Below, one piece after another: positions 18,271-29,695 of a DNA stretch of 64,000 nucleotides; the stretch's first letter is position 1; each line of letters begins with the position of its first letter. The notes beneath the pieces were generated by a model. It ran no database searches. It saw nothing but the letters and a program-made list of their open reading frames with translations, and was not told the origin of the DNA. Source of the stretch: Betaproteobacteria bacterium (GTDB taxonomy: Bacteria; Pseudomonadota; Gammaproteobacteria; Burkholderiales; SG8-39); the NCBI GenBank assembly GCA_947478805.1, contig CANJXQ010000004.1:1-64000 (forward strand). Direction: 5' to 3'. The translations under genes were made by a program, and so were the position numbers.

Positions 18271-19470
18271 ATGGCTAACAACACCGCCGTCGTGCCCCAG
18301 ATCGACCTGCCCGGGCTGCGCTTTGCGCTGGGCGAGGACATCGACATGCTGCGCGAGAGCGTCCGCAGCTTCGCGCAGTCGGAGATCGCGCCACGCGCAT
18401 CCGACATCGACCGCAGCAACCAGTTCCCCATGGACTTGTGGAAGAAGGTCGGCGCGCTCGGCCTGCTCGGCATCACCGTGGAGGAAGAACTGGGCGGCAC
18501 CGCCATGGGTTACCTTGCCCACATCGTCGCCATGGAGGAGATCAGCCGCGCCTCGGCATCGGTGGGCCTGTCCTACGGCGCGCACTCCAACCTGTGCGTC
18601 AACCAGATCCGCAGGAATGGCAACGACGCGCAGCGGCGCAAGTACCTGCCGAAGCTGATCTCGGGTGAACATGTGGGCGCGCTGGCCATGTCGGAGCCGG
18701 GCGCCGGCTCCGACGTGGTGTCGATGAAGCTGCGCGCCGAGTATCGCAACGGGCGCTTCTACCTCACCGGCACCAAGATGTGGATCACCAACGGTCCCGA
18801 TGCCGATGTGCTGGTGGTGTATGCCAAAACCGACGGCGGGCCGGCGCATGCCAAGTCAGGCATGACCGCCTTCCTGATCGAAAAAGGCATGCGCGGCTTC
18901 TCCACCTCGCCCAAGCTGGACAAGCTCGGGATGCGCGGCTCCAACACCTGCGAGCTGGTGTTCCAGGACTGCGAAGTGCCGGAAGACAACGTGCTCTCCA
19001 CGGTGGGCAGCGGAGTGAAGGTCCTCATGTCCGGGCTCGATTACGAACGTGCCGTGCTATCGGGCGGACCGCTCGGTGTCATGCAAGCCTGCATGGACGT
19101 CGTCATTCCCTATGTGCATGAGCGAAAGCAGTTCGGGCAATCGATCGGCGAGTTCCAGCTCATGCAGGGCAAGCTGGCCGACATGTACACCACCCTGAAT
19201 GCCTGCCGCGCCTACGTGTATGCGGTGGGACAGGCCTGCGACCGCGGAGAAACGACACGCAAGGACGCCGCCGGCGCCATCCTCTATGCGGCAGAGAAAG
19301 CCACCTGGATGGCGGGCGAAGCCATCCAGTGCCTGGGCGGCAACGGCTACATCAACGACTACCCCACCGGCCGGTTGTGGCGCGACGCCAAGCTCTACGA
19401 GATCGGCGCCGGCACCTCCGAGATCCGGCGCTGGCTGATCGGTCGCGAACTGTTCGCGGAAACCGCCTGA
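18271..19470 (+). CDS. liuA: Isovaleryl-CoA dehydrogenase
   Basis: This flavoprotein oxidises isovaleryl-CoA to 3-methylcrotonyl-CoA in leucine breakdown, passing electrons to ETF. The 399 residues show the acyl-CoA dehydrogenase signatures [16 protein letters not shown] and [20 protein letters not shown]. The Glu in [12 protein letters not shown] is at the place of the catalytic base specific to isovaleryl-CoA dehydrogenases. The second ATG (18271) is preferred because AAGGA is then well spaced. liuB and liuD are downstream on the same strand. Confidence 0.93.
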   Translation: MANNTAVVPQIDLPGLRFALGEDIDMLRESVRSFAQSEIAPRASDIDRSNQFPMDLWKKVGALGLLGITVEEELGGTAMGYLAHIVAMEEISRASASVGLSYGAHSNLCVNQIRRNGNDAQRRKYLPKLISGEHVGALAMSEPGAGSDVVSMKLRAEYRNGRFYLTGTKMWITNGPDADVLVVYAKTDGGPAHAKSGMTAFLIEKGMRGFSTSPKLDKLGMRGSNTCELVFQDCEVPEDNVLSTVGSGVKVLMSGLDYERAVLSGGPLGVMQACMDVVIPYVHERKQFGQSIGEFQLMQGKLADMYTTLNACRAYVYAVGQACDRGETTRKDAAGAILYAAEKATWMAGEAIQCLGGNGYINDYPTGRLWRDAKLYEIGAGTSEIRRWLIGRELFAETA

Positions 19471-19522
19471 TGCACGATCTGCACCGCACCTCCTCTCCAC
19501 CGACGCTCTCGATGTTGCGACG

Positions 19523-20215
19523 ATGCCCAGCGTCCTGATCGCCGGCGCCAGCCGCGGCATCGGCCTGGAACTGGCGCGCCAGTACGCCGCCGAGGGCTGG
19601 CGTGTGATCGGCACCTGCCGCGATGCCAGGGCCGAGGCGCGCCTGCGCGCGATGGGGGTGGAGCCGCGCCAACTCGATGTCAGCAACGCGGGGCAATTCG
19701 AGGCATTGGCGGCATCGCTGGCCGCCACGGCGATCGACGTGTTCATTCATTCGGCCGGTGTGTATGGCGGCGACAACAATTCGCTCGCCGCCCCCGATGA
19801 ACAGGATTTCGAGGAAGTCATGCGCGTCAACGTGCTCGCACCCATGCGCTCCATGGCCGTCATCGGCCCGTTGGTGGCACGCGCCAGCGGGCGCCTGGTG
19901 TACCTGTCGAGCAGCATGGGATCGATCACGCAGATGAGTGGCAGCCATGGGATGAGAGACACAAGCGGCTGGCTGTATCGCGCGAGCAAAGCAGCACTGA
20001 ATGCCGCGCTCAAGTGCGCAAGCGGCGAGCTGGGCGCCAAGGGCGTGATCTGCCTCACAATGCATCCGGGCTGGGTGCGCACCGACATGGGCGGGCCCGG
20101 CGCACCGCTCGACGTCGTCACCAGCGCCAGCGGACTGCGCCAGGTCATCGCCCGTGCCACCCTGAAAGACAACGGCCGGTTCCTCGATTACACCGGGGCA
20201 CCGATTCCCTGGTAA
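19523..20215 (+). CDS. SDR family oxidoreductase (C-factor-like)
   Basis: The 230-residue protein has GASRGIGLELARQYAAEG, DVSN, HSAGVYGG, LSSSMGS, the catalytic YRASK and MHPGWVRTDMGGPGA. The last block is typical of the C-factor/sniffer-like SDR subgroup. It is the first of five genes placed between the isovaleryl-CoA dehydrogenase and carboxylase genes. Substrate unknown. Confidence 0.86.
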   Translation: MPSVLIAGASRGIGLELARQYAAEGWRVIGTCRDARAEARLRAMGVEPRQLDVSNAGQFEALAASLAATAIDVFIHSAGVYGGDNNSLAAPDEQDFEEVMRVNVLAPMRSMAVIGPLVARASGRLVYLSSSMGSITQMSGSHGMRDTSGWLYRASKAALNAALKCASGELGAKGVICLTMHPGWVRTDMGGPGAPLDVVTSASGLRQVIARATLKDNGRFLDYTGAPIPW

Positions 20216-20246
20216 CTCGCTTCCTCCAACGCTTCCATTCAAAGAC

Positions 20247-20627
20247 ATGACCAGAAAACTGATTTCTTCAGGTTCGAGCTTCGAGGCCGTCGCCGGATAC
20301 AGTCGCGCCGTTGTCGATGGCGACTGGGTGTTCGTGTCCGGGACCACCGGATTCGACTACGCCAGGATGAGCATCGAAGAAGATGTGGTGGCACAGGCCG
20401 AGCAATGCTTTCGCAACATCGCCGCGGCGCTGACCGAGGCGGGCGGCAGCCTCGATGACGTGGTGCGGGTGCGCGCATTCCTTGCTGCCCGGGCCGATTT
20501 CGAGCGCGTGGCACCCGTGTTCGGCAAGCACCTGGGCCGCGCGCGTCCTGCCAACACCACCGTGATCGCCGAACTGATCGACCCGCGCATGAAAATAGAA
20601 ATCGAAGTGACGGCGCGCCTGCGCTGA
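20247..20627 (+). CDS. RidA family protein
   Basis: The 126 residues are a single YjgF/RidA domain (YSRAVVDGDWVFVSGTTGFD, AEQCFRNIAAALTEAGGSLDDVVRVRAFL, ANTTVIAELIDPRMKIEIEVTA). The conserved Arg in VRVRAFL is present. RidA proteins deaminate reactive enamine/imine intermediates; this one may belong to a RidA subfamily tied to catabolism. Its neighbours suggest a role alongside leucine degradation, which is inference. Confidence 0.9.
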   Translation: MTRKLISSGSSFEAVAGYSRAVVDGDWVFVSGTTGFDYARMSIEEDVVAQAEQCFRNIAAALTEAGGSLDDVVRVRAFLAARADFERVAPVFGKHLGRARPANTTVIAELIDPRMKIEIEVTARLR

Positions 20628-20664
20628 TACCGAGAATCTCCCCAGAAACCCAAAGGAAACCGGG

Positions 20665-21042
20665 ATGCCCACCCTCTCCACGACAGTTCTGCTCCACATC
20701 TTTACAGCCGTTCCCTCCATGATCCTCGGCGGGATCGTCCTCGCGCGTCCCAAGGGCACCTTCGTTCACAAGCTCATGGGACGCCTGTGGATCGCGCTCA
20801 TGCTGGTGACGGCGGTGGGATCGTTCGGCATCAAGTCCAGTGGACAGTTCAGCTGGATCCATATCCTCAGCGTGTTGACCATCGTGTCGATCGTCGCAGG
20901 GATCATCGCCATCCGCAATGGCAAGCGCGAAACGCACCAGCGCTGCATGCGCGGCGCCTATGTCGGCCTGATGATTGCCTTCGTCTTTACCATGACACCG
21001 GGACGCCTGGTCGGCCAGTGGGTTCGCCAGTTGTTCACGTGA
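20665..21042 (+). CDS. DUF2306 membrane protein
   Basis: The 125-residue protein has four predicted membrane helices (about residues 5-25, 40-58, 66-84 and 95-113). It includes the motifs HIFTAVPSMILGGIVL, KGTFVHKLMGRLW and HQRCMRGAYVGLMIA, which are typical of DUF2306. Conserved His residues could bind haem or metal. No function is established. It overlaps no neighbour and is spaced like an operon member. Confidence 0.8.
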   Translation: MPTLSTTVLLHIFTAVPSMILGGIVLARPKGTFVHKLMGRLWIALMLVTAVGSFGIKSSGQFSWIHILSVLTIVSIVAGIIAIRNGKRETHQRCMRGAYVGLMIAFVFTMTPGRLVGQWVRQLFT

Positions 21043-21092
21043 GCGCCGCACCACCTGTCTTGGTCCCCGCCCCCTTAACGAGGAGTTGACGC

Positions 21093-21695
21093 ATGGCCGC
21101 ACCCATCGAGTTCTATTTCGATTTCTCCTCGCCTTATGGATACATCGCCGCCGAAAAAATCGATGCCATTGCCGCAGGGCACGGGCGCGAGGTGTCGTGG
21201 CACCCCATCCTGCTGGGGGTCGTGTTCAAGACCACCGGCATGCAGGCCTTGCCGGGGATCCCCTTGAAGGGGCAGTATGCCTTGCAGGATATCCCCCGTA
21301 GTGCCAGGTACCACGGGCTACCCTATCGTCATCCGTCAGTATTTCCGACATCGACCACGGCCGCGGTGCGCGCCTACTACTGGCTGGAGGCGCACGACCC
21401 GAAAGCGGCGCGCGACCTCGCGCTTGCCCTGTATCGCGCCTATTTTGTCGAGGCGATCGACATCTCGTCGCCGGATGCCGTGGCCGGCGTCGCCGCGAAA
21501 CAGGGATTGGCTGCGTCCGAGGTCCTGGCGGGCCTCAACGACACTGCCACCAAGGACCGGACCAAGCTCGAGGTGGAGAAGGCCATGGCCAAGGGCGTGT
21601 TCGGCTCGCCCTACATCCTCATCGACGGAGAGCCCTTCTGGGGCGCCGACCGGCTCGAGCAAGTCGAGAAGTGGCTCGCCACCGGGGGCTGGTAA
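21093..21695 (+). CDS. 2-hydroxychromene-2-carboxylate isomerase-like protein (GST-kappa/DsbA fold)
   Basis: The 200-residue protein begins IEFYFDFSSPYGYIAAEKID, the active-site Ser block of the HCCA isomerase / kappa-GST family. It continues with LGVVFKTTG, the glutathione-site-like ARYHGLPYRHPSVFP, and ends FGSPYILIDGEPFWGADRLEQVEKWL. Such enzymes isomerise ring-fission products using glutathione, or act as general GSTs. AACGAGGAG precedes the ATG. The real substrate here is not evident. Confidence 0.87.
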   Translation: MAAPIEFYFDFSSPYGYIAAEKIDAIAAGHGREVSWHPILLGVVFKTTGMQALPGIPLKGQYALQDIPRSARYHGLPYRHPSVFPTSTTAAVRAYYWLEAHDPKAARDLALALYRAYFVEAIDISSPDAVAGVAAKQGLAASEVLAGLNDTATKDRTKLEVEKAMAKGVFGSPYILIDGEPFWGADRLEQVEKWLATGGW

Positions 21696-21698
21696 CTG

Positions 21699-22316
21699 AT
21701 GACGGATTCCACTCCAGCGTTTCGCGCGCTGGCCGTTTTCTGCGGCTCGCGCGCCGGCCACCGCCCGGAGTACGCTGCGGCGGCGCGTACCCTCGGCACC
21801 TTGCTGGCGGCGCGCGGCATCGAACTCGTCTACGGCGGCGGCAGCGTGGGCATGATGGGCATCCTCGCCCGCGCTACGCTGGAGGCGGGCGGCTCGGTGA
21901 CCGGTGTCATCCCCGACAGCCTGGTGCAACGCGAGGTCGGGCAGGCGGGCCTCACGCGTCTGCACGTGGTGGACTCCATGCACGAGCGCAAGGCCATGAT
22001 GGCGGAACTGTCGGACGGCTTTGTCGCTCTGCCCGGTGGCTACGGCACGCTGGAGGAATACTTCGAAGTGCTGACCTGGGCGCAGCTGCGATTCCATGCC
22101 AAGCCGGTGGGGTTGCTCGATGTCGCGGGCTTTTTCCAGCCGATGATCGGGCTGTTCGATCACATGGTGACCGAGGGCTTCGTCAGCGACACGCACCGGG
22201 CGCTGGCGCTGGCGGACGCGGACCCGGTGGCACTGCTGCACAAGATGGCGCAATATCGGGCGCAGGCCGCAGGCGAATCTGCGCCCCTGAGCGCGGGCCT
22301 GCGGGACAAAACCTGA
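21699..22316 (+). CDS. LOG family protein (TIGR00730 Rossmann fold)
   Basis: This 205-residue protein has [30 protein letters not shown] and the signature [12 protein letters not shown]. Together these identify the LOG/TIGR00730 family of nucleoside-5'-monophosphate phosphoribohydrolases (cytokinin-activating in plants). It begins three bases after the preceding stop, so it is translationally close to the isomerase gene. The role in bacteria is usually nucleotide salvage or unknown. Confidence 0.9.
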   Translation: MTDSTPAFRALAVFCGSRAGHRPEYAAAARTLGTLLAARGIELVYGGGSVGMMGILARATLEAGGSVTGVIPDSLVQREVGQAGLTRLHVVDSMHERKAMMAELSDGFVALPGGYGTLEEYFEVLTWAQLRFHAKPVGLLDVAGFFQPMIGLFDHMVTEGFVSDTHRALALADADPVALLHKMAQYRAQAAGESAPLSAGLRDKT

Positions 22317-22368
22317 CACCGGACTCTTGGGCGGGGAGCCCAATGACGGAACCATTGAGGAACGATCG

Positions 22369-23976
22369 ATGACGGTCATCAAGACCAGTGCAAACGTCCA
22401 CGGCGACGAGTTCCGCCGCAATGCCGAGGCCATGGCGGCGCTCGAGGCCGACCTGCGCGACAAGATCGCCACCATCGCAGCGGGCGGCGGCGAGACGGCG
22501 CGCGCCCGGCACCTCGCGCGCGACAAGCTCTTGCCGCGAGACCGCGTGCGCGCCCTGCTCGACCCGGGCGCGCCCTTCCTCGAATTCTCGCAATTGGCCG
22601 CCTGGGACATGTACGGCAACGACGCGCCGGGCGCCGGCATCATCACCGGCATCGGGCGCGTGTCCGGACGCGAGTGCGTGATCATCGCCAACGATGCCAC
22701 GGTCAAGGGCGGCACCTACTACCCGATCACGGTGAAGAAACACCTGCGCGCGCAGGAGATTGCGCGCGAGAACCGACTGCCCTGCATCTACCTCGTGGAT
22801 TCAGGCGGCGCCTTCCTGCCCGAGCAGGACAACGTGTTTCCCGACCGCGAGCATTTCGGCCGCATCTTCTACAACCAGGCCACGCTGTCATCCATGGGCA
22901 TCGCACAGGTGGCCGTGGTCATGGGTTCCTGCACCGCGGGCGGCGCCTATGTGCCAGCCATGTCGGACGAGACCATCATCGTCAAGGAACAGGGCACCAT
23001 CTTCCTCGGCGGCCCCCCGCTGGTGAAGGCCGCCACCGGCGAAGTGGTGACGCCGGAAGAACTCGGCGGCGCCGATGTGCACGCACGCCAGTCGGGCGTG
23101 GCCGACCACTATGCGCTGGACGATGCCCACGCGTTGGCCATCGCGCGGCGCATCGTCTCGCATCTCAACACAACGAAGGACGTGAAGCTCGACCTCGCCG
23201 CGCCGCGCGAACCGCTGCTGCCCGCCGACGAACTCGGCGGCATCATTCCCGCCGATGCAAGGAAGCCCTACGACGTGCGCGAGGTGATTGGGCGCATCGT
23301 CGATGGCAGCGAGCTCGACGAATTCAAGGCGCAGTACGGCACCACGCTCGTCACCGGCTTCGCGCGCATCTGGGGCTACCCGGTGGGCATCGTGGCCAAC
23401 AACGGCATCCTGTTCTCCGAATCGGCGCTCAAGGGCGCGCACTTCATCGAGCTGTGCTGCCAGCGCAAGATCCCGCTCGTCTTCCTGCAGAACATCAGCG
23501 GCTTCATGGTGGGCAGGAAGTACGAGGCGGCCGGCATCGCCAAGGACGGCGCCAAGCTGGTGACTGCGGTGTCCTGCGCGCAGGTGCCGAAATTCACCGT
23601 GGTCATCGGCGGGTCCTTCGGCGCCGGCAACTACGGCATGTGCGGCCACGCCTTCTCGCCGCGCTTCCTGTGGATGTGGCCCAACGCGCGCATCTCGGTC
23701 ATGGGCGGCACGCAGGCCGCGGCGGTGCTGGCGACGGTCAAGCGCGACGGCATGGAGGCACGCGGCGAACAATGGCCGGCGGAGGCCGAGGCCAAATTCA
23801 AGCAGCCCATCCTCGACCAGTATGAGCGCCAGGGGCACCCGTACTTTGCCAGCGCGCGCTTGTGGGACGACGGCATCATCGCCCCTGCCGACACGCGCCG
23901 CGTGCTGGCGCTTGCCCTCTCCGCATCGCTCAACGCGCCCATCCCGGACACCCGCTTCGGCGTGTTCAGGATGTAA
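22369..23976 (+). CDS. liuB: Methylcrotonoyl-CoA carboxylase, carboxyltransferase subunit
   Basis: The 535-residue beta subunit transfers CO2 from biotin to 3-methylcrotonyl-CoA. It shows the paired crotonase-like halves of acyl-CoA carboxyltransferases: [102 protein letters not shown]. The match to MCC rather than propionyl-CoA carboxylase rests on these blocks and on liuA upstream. The start is ATG 22369, preceded by TTGAGGAACG. Confidence 0.94.
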   Translation: MTVIKTSANVHGDEFRRNAEAMAALEADLRDKIATIAAGGGETARARHLARDKLLPRDRVRALLDPGAPFLEFSQLAAWDMYGNDAPGAGIITGIGRVSGRECVIIANDATVKGGTYYPITVKKHLRAQEIARENRLPCIYLVDSGGAFLPEQDNVFPDREHFGRIFYNQATLSSMGIAQVAVVMGSCTAGGAYVPAMSDETIIVKEQGTIFLGGPPLVKAATGEVVTPEELGGADVHARQSGVADHYALDDAHALAIARRIVSHLNTTKDVKLDLAAPREPLLPADELGGIIPADARKPYDVREVIGRIVDGSELDEFKAQYGTTLVTGFARIWGYPVGIVANNGILFSESALKGAHFIELCCQRKIPLVFLQNISGFMVGRKYEAAGIAKDGAKLVTAVSCAQVPKFTVVIGGSFGAGNYGMCGHAFSPRFLWMWPNARISVMGGTQAAAVLATVKRDGMEARGEQWPAEAEAKFKQPILDQYERQGHPYFASARLWDDGIIAPADTRRVLALALSASLNAPIPDTRFGVFRM

Positions 23977-24022
23977 TCAATTCTGACATACAGTCCCCGT
24001 CTTACGGAGATGAATCAATAAA

Positions 24023-26062
<2,040 letters not shown>

Positions 26063-26067
26063 CAGGC

Positions 26068-26189
26068 TGTTGAAAAACGCTTCCCGAATGCGAAACTCAC
26101 CAATTCACATGCTTCGCTTCAGAGGGAAGGGTTTTTCAACAGCCCCCGAAGTAGGGGGTCAAGGGGGACCGTGTCCCCCTTTTTCAACA
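26068..26189 (-). repeat. 122-bp intergenic repeat element, copy 2
   Basis: On the minus strand this runs TGTTGAAAAA ... TTTTTCAACA, a perfect 10-bp terminal inverted repeat enclosing exactly 122 bp, the same length as copy 1. A hairpin GGGGGAC/GTCCCCC lies near the minus-strand 5' end. A large near-perfect inverted repeat (GGCTGTTGAAAAACGCTTCCC against GGGAAGGGTTTTTCAACAGCC) fills the rest. It sits between convergent genes and may end transcription in both directions. Confidence 0.88.
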
Positions 26190-26208
26190 CCCTAGCTAGC
26201 GCGCGTGG

Positions 26209-27924
26209 CTAACCGCCTGTCTTCTCCGCCAGTAGCGCCTTGCCCGCGAGGTGGTGGGCCGCCAGATAGCCGAAGGTGAACGCCGGACCTAGGGTGATGC
26301 CGGGACCCGGGTAATAACCACCGAACACGCTGGCGCTGTCGTTGCCGGCCGCGTAGAGGCCGGGGATGGGCTTGCCGCTGCCGTCGAGCACGCGCGCGTT
26401 GCGGTCGGTGGAGATGCCCACATAGGTGCCGATGGTGCCCATGCGAATCCGCACGGCATAGAAGGGGCCTTCCTCGAGCGGGGCGACGCAGGGGTTCGGC
26501 TTGTGTTCCACATCGCCTAAGAACCGGTTGTAGGCCGTGCTGCCGCGGCCGAACTCGGGGTCTTGCCCGTTGCGGGCGCCTTCGTTGTACTTGGCGACTG
26601 TGTTCTCCAGGGCGTCGGGCGGCACGCCGATGGCGCCGGCGAGTTCGCGCAGCGTACTGCCGCGCTTCAGGTAGCCGCTGCGCAATTGCGAGCCGTACGG
26701 GATCGGGAAGGGCTTGACGAACCCGAGGCCGTATTTGCGCATGGCGCGGTGATCGCACACCATGTACACGCCGGGGTCCGAGCCTTCGTTCAGCGCCGTC
26801 ATGGCGATGACGAAGTCGTGATACGAGTTTGACTCGTTGCAAAAGCGCACGCCGTGGCGGGTCACGGCGATGAAGCCGGGCTTGTAGCGGTCCACAAGGT
26901 GCGGGAAGGTGCCCTTGCGGCCGCCTTCGAGGATGGGCTCGGAGACCGGCATCAACGCGCCCGGCTGATAGACGTGGGAGTTGATCGCCCCACCCGCCGA
27001 GGTGGCAAGGTTCAACCCGTCGCCCGTGTTGCCTTCGGCCGCGGGTGAGCGCGTCTGCGTGCCGTCGGGGTCGCGCGGGAAGAATTGCGAGCGCAGCTTC
27101 GGGTCGTGCGGAAAGCCGCCCGCCGCAAGCACCACGCCTTTCTTGGCCATGATCCTCTCTCGTCCCTTCGGCCCGTCAATGACCACGCCGCGCACCGCGC
27201 CGTCCTCTATGACGAGTTCCTTCGCCGGCGATGACAGGCGAATCTCGATGCCGAGCTCGAACGAGGTCTTCGCCAGCCGCGCGATCAGCGCGTTGCCGCC
27301 CTTCAACTGCACGGTGCGCCCGTAGCGCAGGACCTGCCACACGGCGCGCAGGAACATTCGCGTCACGTACATGAAGGACGTGAGCGACCGGGTGAAGTTG
27401 TAGAAGTGCTTCAGCTCCTCCTGGCTGCCGCTGAACATCATGCCGGCGAAAGTGATCTCGCGAAGCGGCGGGCGCAGGTTGCGAAGGTGCTTGCCGAGGT
27501 TGCGGCCATCGTAGGGGTGGCACACCAGCGGCCGCCCGCCCTGCCCGGCGCCGTCGAAGTCGGAGTGATAGTCCGGCAGCCCGTACGGAAAGAACTTCAC
27601 CTCGGTTTCGTCTTCCAGGAACTTCGCCATCTTCGGGCCGATCTTCAGGTAGGCCTCGATGCGGTCGGCATCCAGGTAATCGCCCACCTCCTCGCGAAGG
27701 TAGAGGCTCGCCGCCTCGACCGAATCCTTGTACCCCGCACCCGGTTCATGGTGATTGGCCGGAATCCACAGCGCGCCGCCCGAGCGGGCCGTCGTGCCGC
27801 CGAAGACCGCATCCTTCTCGACGATGCACACGCGCAGGCCGAGCTTGGCGGCCGTCACCGCCGCACCGAACCCGCCGCCGCCGGAACCGACGACGACGAC
27901 GTCGTATGTACTTTGTTGTTCCAT
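26209..27924 (-). CDS. FAD-dependent oxidoreductase, 3-ketosteroid-delta1-dehydrogenase/fumarate-reductase type
   Basis: The 571-residue flavoprotein has the dinucleotide fold DVVVVGSGGGGFGAAVTAAKLG with VEKD, GGTTARSGGALWIP, and the C-terminal FAD loop PGPGITLGPAFTFGYLAAHHL. This layout belongs to the FAD_binding_2 group that includes KstD and fumarate-reductase-like dehydrogenases. No signal peptide is seen. No other steroid-degradation genes are nearby, so a steroid substrate is not supported beyond family resemblance. It is convergent with liuD across the repeat. Confidence 0.85.
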   Translation of the reverse strand: MEQQSTYDVVVVGSGGGGFGAAVTAAKLGLRVCIVEKDAVFGGTTARSGGALWIPANHHEPGAGYKDSVEAASLYLREEVGDYLDADRIEAYLKIGPKMAKFLEDETEVKFFPYGLPDYHSDFDGAGQGGRPLVCHPYDGRNLGKHLRNLRPPLREITFAGMMFSGSQEELKHFYNFTRSLTSFMYVTRMFLRAVWQVLRYGRTVQLKGGNALIARLAKTSFELGIEIRLSSPAKELVIEDGAVRGVVIDGPKGRERIMAKKGVVLAAGGFPHDPKLRSQFFPRDPDGTQTRSPAAEGNTGDGLNLATSAGGAINSHVYQPGALMPVSEPILEGGRKGTFPHLVDRYKPGFIAVTRHGVRFCNESNSYHDFVIAMTALNEGSDPGVYMVCDHRAMRKYGLGFVKPFPIPYGSQLRSGYLKRGSTLRELAGAIGVPPDALENTVAKYNEGARNGQDPEFGRGSTAYNRFLGDVEHKPNPCVAPLEEGPFYAVRIRMGTIGTYVGISTDRNARVLDGSGKPIPGLYAAGNDSASVFGGYYPGPGITLGPAFTFGYLAAHHLAGKALLAEKTGG

Positions 27925-28037
27925 TGCCCCGCCCCCCCATTTATTTGGCGTTGACCTTGCCTACAGTTCCAAGGTTAAACCACAACAATCCGGATCGCTT
28001 TTGAGAGTCAGTGTGGCTAAAGGGGCTGGCTAAAGCT

Positions 28038-28058
28038 AAAGGGGCCAAGCCCCTTTTT
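28038..28058 (-). terminator. Hairpin terminator downstream of the M23 peptidase gene
   Basis: AAAGGGGC / GCCCCTTT form an 8-bp stem with a three-base loop. On the minus strand it is followed by TTTAGCTTTAG, and it lies 26 nt past the M23 stop. The opposite strand has a cleaner T5 run, so it may work both ways. Confidence 0.55.
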
Positions 28059-28083
28059 CCCGCCGCGGGGTCGCAGGAAGACC

Positions 28084-28956
28084 TTACGTGCGCCGACAGG
28101 CGTACGGCCAGACGATCTTCTGTTTTGCGGGCAACGTTTCGCCGTCTTCAAACATGACGGCGACAGGCACCTGCTTTTCGGCATCAGGCAGGGATTTCAT
28201 GGCGGCAGAATCCAACGGAAGCTTCATGCGATAAAGCGCGATGGGGTCCATCCAATGACCGTCAGCCGGAACGATGGCCTCGAAGGGCACGCGAATTTCG
28301 GCGTACTGCCCGCCGGTGCTGTAATACACCCCGAAATGCACTGCAGGCCGGGCGCCTTTCTTGCCCTGCGCCTGCGCGGCACTCGTTCCGGTCCCGGAAT
28401 TTCCCGTAAGACCGATTTTGTCGCCCATGCGCACGCGCTGGCCCAATTCCAGCTTCGGCATCTCCGACAAGTGGGTGTACTGGGTATAGACCCACATCGG
28501 CAGTCCGGTGTCTTCCGGTGAATGACGGATTACGATTTCAATTCCGCGAATGGAATTCTCGGCACCGTACATGGCCACAATCGAGCCGGCTGCCGCCGCG
28601 ATGATCGGGGTGCCAAACGGTGCCGGGATATCGATGCCCCCGTGGTGGGTCTCCCCGACGCGGGGCCCCCTACCCGACAAATCCTTGGCAAACCCCTCAT
28701 CGACTTTGTCGAAACATTTCGCATTTTCCGGCAATCGCGGGCTCAGCCCCGTCTCGAAGAACCCCCGATCAGCGGAGAACTTCTTGTCGCATTTCGGAAA
28801 CCGCAAGATGCCACATCGGGTCGCCTGATCGAGAGCCGTCGGCGATATTCGGCCGGTGTCTGATTCGACCCGTTGCTCCGGTGCACTTTGAGCAAAAGCC
28901 GGCATCGCGAAGATCATTGCGAAAAAAACGAGCGTGAACGTCCAAAGTCGATTCAT
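28084..28956 (-). CDS. Exported M23-family peptidase
   Basis: The 290-residue precursor starts at MNRLWTFTLVFFAMIFAMPAFAQ, a clear signal peptide, with AGGA eight bases upstream. The M23 LytM domain (about 105-235) contains HHGGIDIPAPFGTPI (metal His and Asp), YTHLSEMPKLELGQRVRMGDKIGLTGNSG and the second-motif strand AVHFGVYY. Such enzymes cut peptidoglycan peptides or are inactive activators. Paired Cys residues in the N-terminal part may form disulfides. The track's longer start at 29073 is unsupported. Confidence 0.85.
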   Translation of the reverse strand: MNRLWTFTLVFFAMIFAMPAFAQSAPEQRVESDTGRISPTALDQATRCGILRFPKCDKKFSADRGFFETGLSPRLPENAKCFDKVDEGFAKDLSGRGPRVGETHHGGIDIPAPFGTPIIAAAAGSIVAMYGAENSIRGIEIVIRHSPEDTGLPMWVYTQYTHLSEMPKLELGQRVRMGDKIGLTGNSGTGTSAAQAQGKKGARPAVHFGVYYSTGGQYAEIRVPFEAIVPADGHWMDPIALYRMKLPLDSAAMKSLPDAEKQVPVAVMFEDGETLPAKQKIVWPYACRRT

Positions 28957-29273
28957 TATTTTTCCTAAATTCAAGGCCAACGTGGACGTTGAATGAACGA
29001 GCGCCGCAGGCGCAAGGTCCACTCGAATATGAATAAAAACGGTGATTAAAAATGGGGCCAGACCCCACCCCACATCCCACGCTTGATTTGCTACCGGCCG
29101 CCTTGGTCGGCAAATGCGACTTAATAGGATGAGGCTTTGCGGAAAATGGGCCAGCTTGCCTCTCGGCGGGGCTAGCTATGCAAACAAGCGAAATGTAACA
29201 CTGACCCTATTTGCTTTACTGCCCCCCCCTTTTTATTGACATGCCCCGCCCGCATCCGACCCCACCGCCCTGC
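28957..29273. other. Non-coding gap with no recognised gene
   Basis: No ORF with protein-like content is seen. The segment includes a short GC palindrome in AATGGGGCCAGACCCC (29051-29066), of the kind often left by REP-like or IS-related sequences, and a TTGACA at 29236-29241 without a matching -10. It holds the M23 promoter on one strand and leads into the ArsR promoter on the other. Confidence 0.4.
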
Positions 29274-29317
29274 TTGACCAGCGGCCAATCCCGATTTATA
29301 TTTAACCAATCGGTTAA
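29274..29317 (+). promoter_or_regulatory. arsR-type promoter with overlapping palindromic operator
   Basis: TTGACC (29274-29279), a 17-nt spacer and TATATT (29297-29302) make a good sigma-70 promoter. The palindrome TTAACC-AATC-GGTTAA (29302-29317) covers the expected transcription start and ends 21 nt before the regulator's ATG. This is the usual place for an autorepressor operator. Confidence 0.65.
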
Positions 29318-29338
29318 TTACAGATTCCTCAGATCCGG

Positions 29339-29695
29339 ATGCAAGATCAACTCAACCTCGTCTTTGCCGCCCTCGCCGACCCCACCCGGCGGGCGATGCT
29401 GGCGCGCCTCTCGGAGGGCGAGGCCAACGTATCGGATCTTGCGCAGCCGTTCCTGAAGACCATGAGCCTGCCCGCGGTAACCAAGCACCTGAAGGTGCTG
29501 GAGAACGCCGGCCTCGTCAGCAAGGGCCGCAACGCCCAGTGGCGGCCCTGCACGCTGAATGTCGAACCGCTGCGCGATGCCGTCGACTGGATGGAGCAGT
29601 ACCGCATCGCCTGGGAAGACAAACTCGATCGCCTGGACGCCTACCTGAAATCGAAGACGCAAGGAACCCACCATGGCCGAAAAAAGCAAAACTAA
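29339..29695 (+). CDS. ArsR-family transcriptional regulator
   Basis: The 118-residue winged-helix protein begins LVFAALADPTRRAMLARLSEGEANVSDLAQPF and has the recognition helix MSLPAVTKHLKVLENAGLVSKGRNAQWR. It lacks the CxC metal site of metal sensors and is of the type always paired with AHSA1 proteins. It overlaps the downstream AHSA1 gene by 23 nt. A palindromic operator lies just upstream, so autorepression is likely. The ligand is unknown. Confidence 0.92.
   Translation: MQDQLNLVFAALADPTRRAMLARLSEGEANVSDLAQPFLKTMSLPAVTKHLKVLENAGLVSKGRNAQWRPCTLNVEPLRDAVDWMEQYRIAWEDKLDRLDAYLKSKTQGTHHGRKKQN

Noticed and set aside
16678-18849. 723-residue minus-strand ORF opposite the isomerase pair and liuA
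   Set aside because: It covers three recognisable plus-strand genes and shows no domain; a GC-rich antisense frame.
26209-27924. Steroid degradation locus
   Set aside because: A single KstD-like flavoprotein without other steroid genes is not enough; the family includes many other dehydrogenases.
29051-29066. GC palindrome AATGGGGCCAGACCCC as a REP or IS end
   Set aside because: It resembles such remnants, but no partner copy, transposase or terminal repeat is present in the window.
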